Numbered from the stretch's first letter, positions 52,908-62,058 are shown. The stretch: DNA of 64,000 bases from Streptomyces marispadix (GCF_022524345.1 NZ_JAKWJU010000002.1:6190001-6254000); one strand, 5' to 3'. The notes: generated from the letters alone by a model not told the origin. Program-made: numbers and translations.

Positions 52908-53729
52908 GTGAAATTCGGCGTATCGACCTTCATCACCGATCAGGGGATCGCCCCCGACGCCCTGGGCCGCGCCGTCGAGGAACGCGGTTTCGACTCGCTG
53001 CTGATCGCCGAACACACGCACATCCCCGTCGAGCGCCGCTCGCCCTATCCCGGGGGCGGCGACCTGCCCGAGATGTACTACCGCACGCTCGACCCCTTCG
53101 TCGCACTGAGCGCCGCGGCCTCCGTCACCGAGCGGCTGCTGCTGGGCACGGGCATCGCCCTCGTCGCACAGCGGGACCCGATCATCACGGCGAAGGAGGT
53201 GGCCTCCCTCGACCTGGTCTCCGGCGGCCGTGCGATCTTCGGAATCGGCGTGGGCTGGAACCGCGAGGAGATGGAGAACCACGGCACCGACCCGTCGACG
53301 CGAGGTCGGCTGGTCAACGAGCGGCTGCGTGCGATCCGCGAGCTGTGGACGGCCGAAAAGGCCGAATTCCACGGGGAGTTCGTCGACTTCGACCCCGTCT
53401 ACGCATGGCCCAAGCCCGTGCGGCGCCCGCATCCGCCCATCTGGATCGGCGGCGGCGAGGGAGCGTTCCCGCGTATCGCGGAGATCGGGGACGCATGGCT
53501 GGCCAACAGGACCCCGCCGGAGGACCTCGGCCCGCAGATCGAGCGGATGCGCCAAGTCGCCGGACGGGACGTGCCGGTGACCCTCTACGCGGCTCCCGAC
53601 GACCCCGCCGCCATCGAGGCCTATGAGCGGGTCGGCGTGGAGCGGCTGCTGCTGTATCTGCCGACCCGCCCCGAGAACGAGACGCTCGCGCAGCTCGACC
53701 GGCTCGCCGCCGTGGCGGGCCTCGGCTAG
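52908..53729 (+). CDS. LLM-class F420-dependent oxidoreductase
   Basis: This 273-residue luciferase-like TIM-barrel protein of the F420 group has MKFGVSTFITDQGI, LIAEHTHIP, LLLGTGIALVAQRDP, KEVASLDLVSGGRAIFGIGVGWNREEM and PPIWIGGGEGAFPRIAE. These enzymes move hydride with coenzyme F420 on varied substrates. GTG 52908 has GAAGGGAAG upstream. A PPOX-fold gene follows after 11 bases, so the two probably form an F420-related operon. Confidence 0.9.
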   Translation: MKFGVSTFITDQGIAPDALGRAVEERGFDSLLIAEHTHIPVERRSPYPGGGDLPEMYYRTLDPFVALSAAASVTERLLLGTGIALVAQRDPIITAKEVASLDLVSGGRAIFGIGVGWNREEMENHGTDPSTRGRLVNERLRAIRELWTAEKAEFHGEFVDFDPVYAWPKPVRRPHPPIWIGGGEGAFPRIAEIGDAWLANRTPPEDLGPQIERMRQVAGRDVPVTLYAAPDDPAAIEAYERVGVERLLLYLPTRPENETLAQLDRLAAVAGLG

Positions 53730-53740
53730 GGCGCAGCCGT

Positions 53741-54190
53741 ATGCCGACGATGACGGGCGACGAGGCGCGGGAACGCTTCGCGGCGGCGCGGTCCGCCACG
53801 CTGGGTACCGCCGACGCGGACGGAAGCCCGCACCTCGTGCCCGTCACCTTCGCCCTCGCCGGTGAGTCGGGAGACACGGTCGTATTCGCCGTCGACCACA
53901 AGCCGAAGCGTTCCCAGCGGCTCAAGCGGCTCGCCAACATCGCCGCGAACCCCGCCGTGACCCTGCTCGCCGACGCTTACGACGAGGACTGGGAACGGCT
54001 CTGGTGGGCCCGCGCCGACGGCACCGCACGCGTAATGGCGCCGCCGGAGCACTCCGCCGCATCCGCCCGGCATGTGGGACTGCTCGTCTCGCTCGTGCTC
54101 AAGTACCGGGAGCAGTACGGTCCCAGGCCGCCGCGGGGCCCCGTCGTGGAGATCACCGTGGACCGGTGGACGGGCTGGCGCGCCGTCTGA
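53741..54190 (+). CDS. PPOX-fold F420-dependent protein
   Basis: This 149-residue split-barrel flavin/F420-binding protein of the pyridoxamine-phosphate-oxidase-like class has RSATLGTADADGSPHLVPVTFAL, DHKPKRSQRLKRLANIAANPAVTLLAD and LWWARADGTARV. The overall pattern fits the actinobacterial F420-dependent PPOX subgroup. It probably reduces an enone, quinone or similar compound. Its close spacing to the LLM oxidoreductase suggests cotranscription. Confidence 0.88.
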   Translation: MPTMTGDEARERFAAARSATLGTADADGSPHLVPVTFALAGESGDTVVFAVDHKPKRSQRLKRLANIAANPAVTLLADAYDEDWERLWWARADGTARVMAPPEHSAASARHVGLLVSLVLKYREQYGPRPPRGPVVEITVDRWTGWRAV

Positions 54191-54305
54191 CGTAGCCGCG
54201 GGCGAGCGGCCCGCCCTGATGCCGGGGAAGCACCGCGGAAGCAGCGATTCCATTTCCCGGGCCCCGCCTTTTCCGCTCTTCCGTGAACGTGCAACGATCC
54301 GCCCC

Positions 54306-55115
54306 ATGGCGACAGTGAGTGATCTCCTGCCCAAGGACGCCGTGCGGCTGGACGCCTCGGCCGGGGGCTGGCGGGCGGCCGTCCGGCTCGCGGGCGAACT
54401 GATGACGAACACGGGCACGACCTCGGACGATTACACCGCCGAGATGATCCGGAACGTCGAGGAGAACGGGCCGTACCTGGTGATCGCGCCCGGTTTCGCG
54501 CTGGCTCACGCCCGTCCCTCACCGGCGGTGCGGCGTAGCGGAATGTCATGGGTGCGACTCGCGGAGCCCGTGGAGTTCGGGCACGAGTCCAACGACCCCG
54601 TGGATCTGGTCGTCGGCCTCGCCGCCGAGGACCAGGGCGCCCACCGGGAGGCACTGGCCGGACTGGCGAGACTGCTGGCCGATCCCGGCACCGAGCGGGC
54701 GCTGCGTGAGGCCGCCTCGCCGGACGAACTGCTCGCGGTGCTGGCCGGCGACCGCTCCGGTGCGGGCGCCGCGGCACCCGCCGGCACGGCCCGCGCGGAC
54801 ACCACCGCCGCACGGCAGAGCGGTGCGAGCGTGCACAAGATCCTCACGGTGTGCGGCAACGGACTCGGCACGAGCCTGTTCTTGAAGAACACCCTCGAGC
54901 AGGTGCTACAGCGCTGGGGCTGGACCGCGCACGTCACCGTGGAGGCCACCGACACCGTCTCGGCGAAGGGCAAGGCGTCCGAGGCCGTCGCCGTCTTCAC
55001 CTCCCGTGAGATCGCCGCCGCCCTCGCGGACATGGCCGTACCGGTCCGCGTCATCGAGGACTTCACCAGCACCGCCGAGGTCGACGGTGCTCTCCGCGAC
55101 ACCTACGACGTCTGA
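54306..55115 (+). CDS. PTS EIIA-EIIB fusion, ascorbate (Ula) type
   Basis: This 269-residue fusion has an N-terminal EIIA domain of the mannitol/fructose/ascorbate type with phosphorylated His68 in IAPGFALAHARP, an Ala-rich linker, and a C-terminal EIIB domain with phosphocysteine Cys183 in VCGNGLGTSLFL. It relays phosphate from HPr to the sugar crossing EIIC. In E. coli these are separate proteins (UlaC and UlaB). The EIIC gene follows after 39 bases. Confidence 0.9.
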   Translation: MATVSDLLPKDAVRLDASAGGWRAAVRLAGELMTNTGTTSDDYTAEMIRNVEENGPYLVIAPGFALAHARPSPAVRRSGMSWVRLAEPVEFGHESNDPVDLVVGLAAEDQGAHREALAGLARLLADPGTERALREAASPDELLAVLAGDRSGAGAAAPAGTARADTTAARQSGASVHKILTVCGNGLGTSLFLKNTLEQVLQRWGWTAHVTVEATDTVSAKGKASEAVAVFTSREIAAALADMAVPVRVIEDFTSTAEVDGALRDTYDV

Positions 55116-55154
55116 GACCAGACGCCTGACGACCAGAAGGGAGCAGGCGGCACC

Positions 55155-56870
55155 ATGGGCCCGCTCATCTCCACCGCCGAGTTTCTCGTCGACGAGATCC
55201 TCAGCCAGCCCCCGTATCTGATCGGCCTGATCACCGCCGTCGGCCTGATCGCGCTGAAGAAGCCCGCCGGCCAGGTCGCCGGCGGCGCCATCAAGGCGAC
55301 CCTCGGCTTTCTGCTGATCAACGCCGGCGCGGGCCTCGTCGTCGACTCCCTCGCGCCACTGGGCGAGATGATCCAGGGCTCCACGGGAGCGCACGGTGTC
55401 ATCCCCACCAACGAGGCCATCGTCGGCATCGCGCAGGAGCAGTTCGGAGCCCGCGTCGCCTGGCTGATGATCACGGGCTTCGCGCTGAGCCTGCTGCTGG
55501 CGCGCCTCACGCCGCTGCGCTACGTCTTCCTGACCGGCCATCACGTCCTGTTCATGGCCACGCTGATCACGATGGTGCTGGCGACTGCCGGTCTGTCGTC
55601 GGTGGTCGTCGTCATCGTCGGTGGCGTGCTGCTGGGCATCATGCTCGTGTCCATGCCGGCGTTCGCACACCCGTGGACGAAGCGGATCACCGGCGGAAAC
55701 ACCATCGCCATCGGGCACTTCGGCACGGCGGGCTATGTCGCGGCCGGTGCCGCCGGTCAGCTCGTCGGCAGGCGCAGCCGCAGCACCGAGGAGATGAACC
55801 TGCCCGAGGGGCTGCGTTTCCTGCGGGACTCCATGGTCGCCACCGCCCTGTCCATGCTGCTGATCTACGTGGTGACGGCGCTGGTGCATCTCGGGCACTC
55901 GGGCAAGAAGATCGCGTTCCAGGCGTTCGCCGCCGGTGGCGGGGAGGCCGCCGCCGACGTCGGCGACTACGTGATGAGCGCCGTCATGCAGGGGCTTCAG
56001 TTCGGCATCTCCGTCGCCGTCATCCTCTTCGGCGTCCGTACGATCCTCGGCGAACTCGTGCCCGCCTTCCAGGGGATCGCCGCGAAGGTCGTACCCGGTG
56101 CGGTGCCGTCGCTGGACGTGCCGATGGTCTTCCCGTACGCGCAGAACGCCGTGCTCATCGGCTTCATCGCCAGCTTCACCGGGGGCCTGGCCTCGCTGGG
56201 CCTGCTGACCGCCGTCTTCGGCCCGGCCTTCGGGCTCGCGCTCGTACTGCCGGGCCTCGTACCGCACTTCTTCACCGGCGGCGCCGCCGGTGTCTACGGC
56301 AACGCCACGGGCGGCAGGCGCGGCGCCGTCGCCGGCGCCTTTCTCAACGGCGTGCTGATCACGTTCCTGCCCGCGCTGCTGCTGAAGGTGCTGGGCGCCT
56401 TCGGCGAGGAGAACACGACGTTCGGGGACGCGGACTTCGGCTGGTTCGGCACGGTCATCGGCAACGCCCCCAAGGCGGGCGGCAGTTGGGGCGTCGTACT
56501 GATGCTGCTGACCGGAGCCGTCGTACTGGGCGGCGCCGTGGTGATGCAGAAGCGTGTGGTGGACACCGGCTGGGACCCGGGCGCACACCGCGACGCCCTG
56601 CTGCCGCGGCCGGACGAGGCGAACGAGGCGGACGAGGCGAACGAGGCGAACGACGACGATGCGGACACGGACCCGCACCGGGACGCGACGCACCCGGACC
56701 GGGCGAACGTCCCGGAAGCCCCCAGGGTCCCCGCCCAGGCCACGGGCGGTACGGACGCCGGCGCGAGGCACGGCTCGGCATCCGGCGGGAGGCGCGGCGC
56801 GGCCGGTTCGAAGATCGCACCGCCGCGCGGCGCCCCGGCCCCGCCGCCACCGCCGTCAGCGGACGACTGA
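55155..56870 (+). CDS. PTS EIIC, ascorbate (UlaA) type
   Basis: This 571-residue membrane permease of the UlaA/SgaT family contains FLVDEILSQPPYLIGLITAVGLIALKK, AGAGLVVDSLAPLGEM, NEAIVGIAQEQFG and TGGNTIAIGHFGTAGYVAAGAAGQ features (each a conserved loop), with about eleven membrane segments. The last 110 residues are Asp/Ala/Pro-rich and cytoplasmic, an extension absent from UlaA. It takes up and phosphorylates a substrate such as L-ascorbate together with the IIA-IIB fusion. No catabolic ula genes are adjacent. Confidence 0.9.
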   Translation: MGPLISTAEFLVDEILSQPPYLIGLITAVGLIALKKPAGQVAGGAIKATLGFLLINAGAGLVVDSLAPLGEMIQGSTGAHGVIPTNEAIVGIAQEQFGARVAWLMITGFALSLLLARLTPLRYVFLTGHHVLFMATLITMVLATAGLSSVVVVIVGGVLLGIMLVSMPAFAHPWTKRITGGNTIAIGHFGTAGYVAAGAAGQLVGRRSRSTEEMNLPEGLRFLRDSMVATALSMLLIYVVTALVHLGHSGKKIAFQAFAAGGGEAAADVGDYVMSAVMQGLQFGISVAVILFGVRTILGELVPAFQGIAAKVVPGAVPSLDVPMVFPYAQNAVLIGFIASFTGGLASLGLLTAVFGPAFGLALVLPGLVPHFFTGGAAGVYGNATGGRRGAVAGAFLNGVLITFLPALLLKVLGAFGEENTTFGDADFGWFGTVIGNAPKAGGSWGVVLMLLTGAVVLGGAVVMQKRVVDTGWDPGAHRDALLPRPDEANEADEANEANDDDADTDPHRDATHPDRANVPEAPRVPAQATGGTDAGARHGSASGGRRGAAGSKIAPPRGAPAPPPPPSADD

Positions 56871-56921
56871 CCCCCGCCCGAATGTGCACCCGGCCCGAAC
56901 GACCGTGACCCGTACGGCAGT

Positions 56922-57509
56922 TCAGACGGCCGGGGCCAGGCCGGGGCGTGCGGCGACGGCCGCCGGCGGCGACGCGGCGAGGCTGTCGAGGAGACGGTCC
57001 ACGGTCTCCGTCACGCCGTCCGCGGCCTCCGCGGCGACGACCCCGGACCCCTCCGTCTCCGGGGCGTCCGGCGAGACGTGCCTGTCGAGCACGAACCAGC
57101 CGCGCAGCACGTTGTCCGTGCCGAGCGAGGTGAGGACGGGCCGCAGCGCGTAGTCGATCGCCAGTACGTGTGCGGTGCTGCCGCCCGTCGCCAGCGGCAG
57201 CACCGTCTTCCCTGCGAGTGCGAACTGCGGCAGCAGGTCGAGAAGCGTCTTCAACAGGCCGCTGTAGGCGGCCTTGTAGACGGGAGTGCCGACGACGAGG
57301 GCGTCCGCCCAGTCGACCGCCTCCACGACCTCCCGTATCGCGGGATGGGCGGCGTTCCCCGCGAGCAGCGGTTCCGGGGGCAGGTCTCGTACGGCGATGT
57401 GCCGCACGTCGTGGTGTTCGTCGGTGAGGAGCCTCCCTACGTGGCGTACCAGCGACGACGTACGTGAACGTGCCGACGGACTGCCGGAGAGGGTGAGGAC
57501 GTTGGGCAT
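56922..57509 (-). CDS. ssuE: NAD(P)H-dependent FMN reductase SsuE-like
   Basis: This 195-residue flavodoxin-like reductase has the FMN-binding LTLSGSPSARSRTSSLVRHVG and ADALVVGTPVYKAAYSGLLKTLLDLLP with LPLATGGSTAHVLAIDYALRPVL, matching SsuE. It supplies reduced FMN to a two-component monooxygenase, here SsuD encoded upstream on the same strand. The MFS gene lies between them. The start is ATG 57509, after a gap of about 114 bases from the MFS stop. Confidence 0.9.
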   Translation of the reverse strand: MPNVLTLSGSPSARSRTSSLVRHVGRLLTDEHHDVRHIAVRDLPPEPLLAGNAAHPAIREVVEAVDWADALVVGTPVYKAAYSGLLKTLLDLLPQFALAGKTVLPLATGGSTAHVLAIDYALRPVLTSLGTDNVLRGWFVLDRHVSPDAPETEGSGVVAAEAADGVTETVDRLLDSLAASPPAAVAARPGLAPAV

Positions 57510-57623
57510 CGTGAATCTCCTTGAAGGTCGGGGAAGTTCCAGGGCGGGAGGGCGAGGAGGCGGAGCCGGGCGGGAAGCACGAGGGCGAGCGAAGGACGCG
57601 TGAGGAGCGCTGCGGCCGTGCCG

Positions 57624-59111
57624 TCAGCCGGAGAGGGCCGCGGCCCGGCCCTGCCGCCGCTGCGAACCCCCTGTCTCCTCGCGCGACTTCGACTCCGTAC
57701 GGGGGCCTCCGCCGGTGATCACATACAGGTCCCGCTCCCGTAGCCGCGACGTGGCCCACATGCTCACCAGCGCGGTCAGTGCGAGATAGCCGCACGCCGC
57801 CCAGGGCGTGCCGTCGCCGAGTGCCAGCAGCGCCGTCATGATCAGCGGGGTGACGCCCGAGGCGAAGATGCCCGACATCTGGTAGACGAAGGACATGCCG
57901 GTGTAACGCACCCGCGTCGCGAACAGCGCGGCGAACAGGGTGCCTTGGGCTCCGTAGAAGTACGCGTGCACCAGCCCGAGCGTCACCACGAGCACCGCCG
58001 CGAACCCCCATGGTCCGCCGAAGCCGAAAACCCAGAAGGCGGGGAAGACGGACAGAGCGAACAGGCCCATGCCCACGAAGTAGACGCGCCGCGCACCCTG
58101 ACGGTCGGTGAGCGCGCCGGAGACCGGTATCACCACGGCCATCACCAGCGCCGCCGCCGTGACCGACAGCAGCACCGAACTGCGGTCCAGCTTCAGCGTG
58201 CCGGTCGCATACGTCAGGGCGAACACGGCCCAGGTGTTGAACGCCGCGCCCTCGCCCCAGCGGGCCAGCATGCCGAGCAACGCATGGCGGCGCGCGGGCC
58301 GTTCACGCAGCAGCTCCACCAACGGGGCCGACCGCGCGAGCTGCCGGGCCTCCCTCAGCTCCCGGAAGGCGGGCGTCTCGTCGATCTTCAGCCGTACGGT
58401 CAGGCCGACCGCGACGAGCACCAGCGACACCAGGAACGCCACGCGCCACCCGTAGCCGAGGAACGCATCGTCGCTCAGCACATTGTTCAGCAGCGCGAAC
58501 GCGCCCGTGCCCAGGGCGAGTCCGAGCGCCAGGCCGATCTGCGGATAGCTGCCGAAGCGGCCCTTGCGGCCCCTCGGCCCGTACTCGACGGCGAGCAGCA
58601 CCGCACCGGCCCACTCGCCGCCCAGGGCGACGCCCTGCGCTACGCGCAGCACCAGAAGCAGCGCCGGTGCGAGGAGCCCGGCTTGCTCGTACGTCGGCAG
58701 CACCCCGATCAGGGCGGTGGAGACGCCCATCAGGCTCATCGTGAAGGCGAGGGTGCGTTTGCGGCCGATGCGGTCGCCGATGTGCCCGAAGAGCAGCCCT
58801 CCCACGGGCCGGGCGAGGAAGCCCACGGCGAACGTGGCGAACGACAGCATCGTGCCGACGGGGCCGTCGGTCGTGGGGAAGAACAGCTCGCCGAAGACGA
58901 GACCCGCGGCGGTGCTGTAGAGGAAGAAGTCGTACCACTCGACCGTCGTGCCCAGCAGGCTGGAGAGCACGACCGTCCTGAGCCTGCGGGGGGCCTCGGC
59001 CGCAGGGGTTTCCGTGGCAGCGGTGATTTCCGTGGCCGCGGTGGTTTCCCTGGCCGCCGCGCTCTCCGTGGGCGGCGGCGTCTTGGGGGTGTCCGGTCGC
59101 ATCGCGCTCAC
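57624..59111 (-). CDS. MFS transporter, metabolite:H+ symporter type
   Basis: This 495-residue twelve-helix carrier has the family signature LLGTTVEWYDFFLYSTAAGLVF near the N-terminus, GHIGDRIGRKRTL between helices 2 and 3, and LRVAQGVALGGEWAGAVLL. It belongs to the MHS subgroup (ShiA/ProP-like), which imports organic acids and osmolytes. GTG 59111 overlaps the ssuD stop (GTGA); an internal ATG at 59102 is the alternative. Lying between ssuD and ssuE, it probably imports an organosulfonate, replacing the usual SsuABC importer. The Glu/Thr-rich N-terminus of about 40 residues is cytoplasmic. Confidence 0.85.
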   Translation of the reverse strand: MSAMRPDTPKTPPPTESAAARETTAATEITAATETPAAEAPRRLRTVVLSSLLGTTVEWYDFFLYSTAAGLVFGELFFPTTDGPVGTMLSFATFAVGFLARPVGGLLFGHIGDRIGRKRTLAFTMSLMGVSTALIGVLPTYEQAGLLAPALLLVLRVAQGVALGGEWAGAVLLAVEYGPRGRKGRFGSYPQIGLALGLALGTGAFALLNNVLSDDAFLGYGWRVAFLVSLVLVAVGLTVRLKIDETPAFRELREARQLARSAPLVELLRERPARRHALLGMLARWGEGAAFNTWAVFALTYATGTLKLDRSSVLLSVTAAALVMAVVIPVSGALTDRQGARRVYFVGMGLFALSVFPAFWVFGFGGPWGFAAVLVVTLGLVHAYFYGAQGTLFAALFATRVRYTGMSFVYQMSGIFASGVTPLIMTALLALGDGTPWAACGYLALTALVSMWATSRLRERDLYVITGGGPRTESKSREETGGSQRRQGRAAALSG

Positions 59112-60337
59112 CGGCCCGCGAACGGGACGATGCCCGCCTCGGTCGCAGCGTCGCCGTCCGGGTGCTGCCACAGTCCGCGCTGCCGCAGCAGGGGCAGGAC
59201 GCCCTCGCCGAACCAGTACGCCTCCTCCAGGTGCGGGACCCCGGAGAGGACGAACTCCTCGATTCCCAGGCGGTGATACTCCTCGACGAGGTCGGCGACC
59301 TCCGAGTGGCTGCCCACCAGAGCTGTGCCCGCGCCGCCGCGTACCAGCCCGACTCCCGCCCAGAGGTTGGGATAGATCTCCAGCCGGTCGCTGGTGCCGC
59401 TGCCGTGCAGCTCGCGCATCCGCCGCTGGCCCTCCGACTCGCTTGCGGCCAGGCCCTGTTGGACCGCCTTGATGCGCTCCGGGTCCATGCCCTCCAGCAG
59501 GCGCTCAGCCTCGGCCCACGCCTGTGCGGAGGTGTCGCGGCTGATGGTGTGCAGCCTTATGCCGAAGCGCACGTCCCGCCCCTGCGCCTCGGCGAGGGAG
59601 CGTATCCAGTCGATCTTCTGCTTCACCTGCTGCGGGGGTTCGCCCCAGGTGAGATACACATCCGTATGACGGGCGGCCACTTCGCCCGCGGCGGGGGAGG
59701 AGCCCCCGAAGTAGATCCTCGGGGCGGGCTCAGGGAGCCGGTTGAGCCGGGCGCCCTCGACGCGCAGATGCTCGCCCTCGTGGTCGACCCGCTCGCCGGT
59801 CCACAGGCGGCGCACGATGTCCAGGAACTCCCCGGTGCGCGCGTAGCGTTCGTCCTTGCTCAGGAAGTCGCCGTAGGCGCGCTGCTCTGCGGACTCGCCG
59901 CCGGTCACCACGTTCAGCAGCAGCCTGCCGTGCGACTGGCGCTGATACGTGGCGGCCATGTGCGCGGAGAGCGTCGGCGAGATCTGGCCCGGCCGGAAGG
60001 CCACGAGGAACTTCAGCCGCTCGGTGACCTGAGTGAGCATCGCGGTGGTGATCCAGGCGTCCTCGCACCACGCACCGGTCGGAGTGAGCGCGCCTGCGAA
60101 ACCCAACTGCTCGGCGCTACGGGCGATTTGGCCGAGGTACTCCACGGACGCCGGACGGTCGCCGCCGGCGGCGCCGGGCGTGGAGCCATGGCCGCCGCCG
60201 ACGACGTGGCGGCTGTCGCCCGTCGTGGGAAGGAACCAGTGGAACGTCAACGGGGGCGAGGATTCAGGTGAGGAGGCCGGTGAGGACGCTTGCGGATCAG
60301 CGGGCCGCGCGGTCGAGGCGGACGGGTCGGAAGACAC
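59108..60337 (-). CDS. ssuD: FMNH2-dependent alkanesulfonate monooxygenase SsuD
   Basis: This 409-residue luciferase-like monooxygenase contains FHWFLPTTGDSRHVVGG, AWITTAMLTQVTERLKFLVAFRPGQISPTL, GRLLLNVVTGGESAEQRAYGD and GEPPQQVKQKIDWIR, strongly matching SsuD. It cleaves C-S bonds of alkanesulfonates to release sulfite as a sulfur source. I chose GTG 60337, which has GGAG six bases upstream; the first 35 residues remain low complexity. It leads the ssuD-MFS-ssuE operon and is preceded by a Cys-containing leader peptide. Confidence 0.93.
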   Translation of the reverse strand: MSSDPSASTARPADPQASSPASSPESSPPLTFHWFLPTTGDSRHVVGGGHGSTPGAAGGDRPASVEYLGQIARSAEQLGFAGALTPTGAWCEDAWITTAMLTQVTERLKFLVAFRPGQISPTLSAHMAATYQRQSHGRLLLNVVTGGESAEQRAYGDFLSKDERYARTGEFLDIVRRLWTGERVDHEGEHLRVEGARLNRLPEPAPRIYFGGSSPAAGEVAARHTDVYLTWGEPPQQVKQKIDWIRSLAEAQGRDVRFGIRLHTISRDTSAQAWAEAERLLEGMDPERIKAVQQGLAASESEGQRRMRELHGSGTSDRLEIYPNLWAGVGLVRGGAGTALVGSHSEVADLVEEYHRLGIEEFVLSGVPHLEEAYWFGEGVLPLLRQRGLWQHPDGDAATEAGIVPFAGR

Positions 60338-60729
60338 GGAGACTCCAGAACTGGGAACGGGATGCTGGGAGTTGAGGGTTTGCTGGGATTGCGCGCTGTG
60401 AACTGCCGGCGGAGGAACGGCAGTCGGCCCGCGCAACGGCCCCCGCGAGACGCAGCCACGTACCGGCGTCCCCTACGCGCCTGCGTACGGACGTCGGGAC
60501 GAAGGGCGCCATCGGCGTACGAGCGCACGGCTGTGCCCGCTACCGCACGGCCGCGCCCGTGCACCGGACCAGGGCAGGCGAGCCCCGGTCGGCGTCAACG
60601 GGACGGCAGGCGTCAACGGGCCGGAGAACCGGGCGACTTCGGTCGCGGGGAGATCCTGCGGGAATTCGGCCGCAGAAGGCCGCCGAGAGGCGGGCGGAAG
60701 ACGGCGGGCCGAAGGGCCCTGCCGGAGAG
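60338..60729. other. Leader region between the short peptide and ssuD
   Basis: This stretch of about 390 bases has no recognised gene. On the minus strand it would be the transcribed leader between the short peptide ORF and ssuD, where an attenuation structure could form. It contains a 12-base direct repeat, GGCGTCAACGGG, at 60591-60602 and 60609-60620. I could not resolve a convincing terminator/antiterminator pair by eye. Confidence 0.45.
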
Positions 60730-60810
60730 TCAGCTCTGACAGGTCGCGCTGGACTGGCGGCACAGATCGACGTGGAGGCGTTCCACGAGGAGTCCTGCTG
60801 CGGCTGTCAT
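60730..60810 (-). CDS. Putative Cys-containing leader peptide upstream of ssuD
   Basis: This 26-codon ORF (81 bases with stop) reads MTAAAGLLVE then RLHVDLCRQSSATCQS. The HVDLCR-x-S core is the pattern I recognise from putative leader peptides that precede sulfur-assimilation and cysteine operons in actinobacteria. Two Cys codons fit translational sensing of cysteine supply. An in-frame ATG at 60819 would add three residues. No strong ribosome-binding site is visible. The downstream ssuD-MFS-ssuE operon supplies sulfur, in keeping with such control. Confidence 0.75.
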   Translation of the reverse strand: MTAAAGLLVERLHVDLCRQSSATCQS

Positions 60811-60983
60811 GTCCGGCATTCTGTGCGAGCGACCCCGTCGGCTTCAACCCCAACCGGCCCACGTTTCAGCAGGTGAGACGGACGGCACGGGCGAGGCGAG
60901 CGCTGCCCGGGCGATGACGGGACCGCACGCCTCCTGTTCGGGGCACGTGGAGGACGCGTCCCGGGACGACTGCGGACGGTCTC

Positions 60984-61556
60984 TCAGGCGCCGCCCAGGA
61001 CGCCCTTCGCCGCCTTGATCTGAAGCTCGTCGATGGTCTCGATCTGCCCGTGCGCACGCCGCAGCAGCTCCGCCAGCCGGTCCTCGTCGAGCACGGCCGA
61101 CGGCGGTCCGTCCAGCGAACTCAGCGCCTGCCACATCAGCTTCTTGCCCTCGACTCCCAGGCGCAGCGCCTCCAGTTCGACGAGGTCGCTCAGCGGAGCC
61201 CGGCGTACCAGGGAGCCGTTGCTCTTGAGCCTGCCTGCCTTCTCCAGCAGCCATCCGGCGGTCATCCTGTACCGGCGTACGGGCACGCCCAGATCGCGCA
61301 TGATCCGCAGCAGGGCCATGCGGTCCTGTGCGATCTCGTCTGCTACGCGGACGAGCGCCGACCCCGCCGGTGACGCCGCGTGCTGCTTGGCGATCCTGCG
61401 GGCGAGTTCCGAGCCGCTGGTCGCCCCGAGGAGATGGTCGTTGAGATAGATCGGCAGCGGCTCGGTCATCGGTCCGGCGGTACGTGTGCCCGCGCGGGAG
61501 CCGTTGCGGCCGTGCCGGCCGGAGTGGCCGGTCGCGCTGTTCGCGGTGTGCGTCAT
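60984..61556 (-). CDS. Conserved hypothetical protein, Streptomyces type
   Basis: This 190-residue protein has an N-terminal His/Gly/Arg-rich stretch and then a mostly helical domain: LPIYLNDHLLGATSGSELARRIAKQH, RVADEIAQDRMALLRIMRDLGVP and AGWLLEKAGRLKSNGSL. I recall similar uncharacterised proteins as common in Streptomyces, but I cannot assign a function. The pattern suggests a small alpha-helical bundle. ATG 61556 follows GGGAGCC and overlaps the stop of the upstream small ORF (ATGA). An internal start at MTEPLPIYL would remove the low-complexity tail. Confidence 0.75.
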   Translation of the reverse strand: MTHTANSATGHSGRHGRNGSRAGTRTAGPMTEPLPIYLNDHLLGATSGSELARRIAKQHAASPAGSALVRVADEIAQDRMALLRIMRDLGVPVRRYRMTAGWLLEKAGRLKSNGSLVRRAPLSDLVELEALRLGVEGKKLMWQALSSLDGPPSAVLDEDRLAELLRRAHGQIETIDELQIKAAKGVLGGA

Positions 61557-61999
61557 CGGTGGCTCCCGTCGGGGTGCGGAACCTCGGTGCTGCCACCGCC
61601 GTATTCGCCGGACCGGCGTCGCCGCGGCTGGGGCGCTGCCGCGTCGCGACGGGCGCCGCCACCTGCCGCGATCGTCGCCGCGACCCGGAGTCCGGCGAGG
61701 CGGTGGACCTGCTCCCTCCAGGCTCGCAGCCCGGCCCCGGCTGTCAATTCGCGGACGGTCTCCGACAGGCGCTGTCCGCGGGCCTGGGGCTCCGGGCGGT
61801 GTGCCGTGCCGCTGCCGTGCCGCCGCCGCGTTCCCGGCCGCCCGCCCCCCGCCCCGTTCCGCTCGCGACCCGCCCGCGAGGGCCTGCGACCGGCCACCAC
61901 CCGCGGTGATCCGTCCAGGTGTGCCTTGGTCCGTTCGGAGGGCAGATCCGTTTGAGGATCGGTGCGGGCTCCGGTGAAGTGGTCGTAGCGGAGGTTCAC
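61553..61999 (-). CDS. Hypothetical Arg-rich small protein
   Basis: This 148-residue frame begins MNLRYDHFTG at a GTG and is rich in Arg, Gly and Pro, with no recognised domain. Its stop overlaps the next gene's ATG by four bases (ATGA), a common sign of real coupling in this genome. The low-complexity composition leaves open that it is a chance frame in GC-rich DNA. Confidence 0.4.
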   Translation of the reverse strand: MNLRYDHFTGARTDPQTDLPSERTKAHLDGSPRVVAGRRPSRAGRERNGAGGGRPGTRRRHGSGTAHRPEPQARGQRLSETVRELTAGAGLRAWREQVHRLAGLRVAATIAAGGGARRDAAAPQPRRRRSGEYGGGSTEVPHPDGSHR

Positions 62000-62058
62000 G
62001 GCGGCCCACGGCCGTGCCGGGCCTCCTGTTCCGGACCGCCTCGCGAGACGGGAAGACC

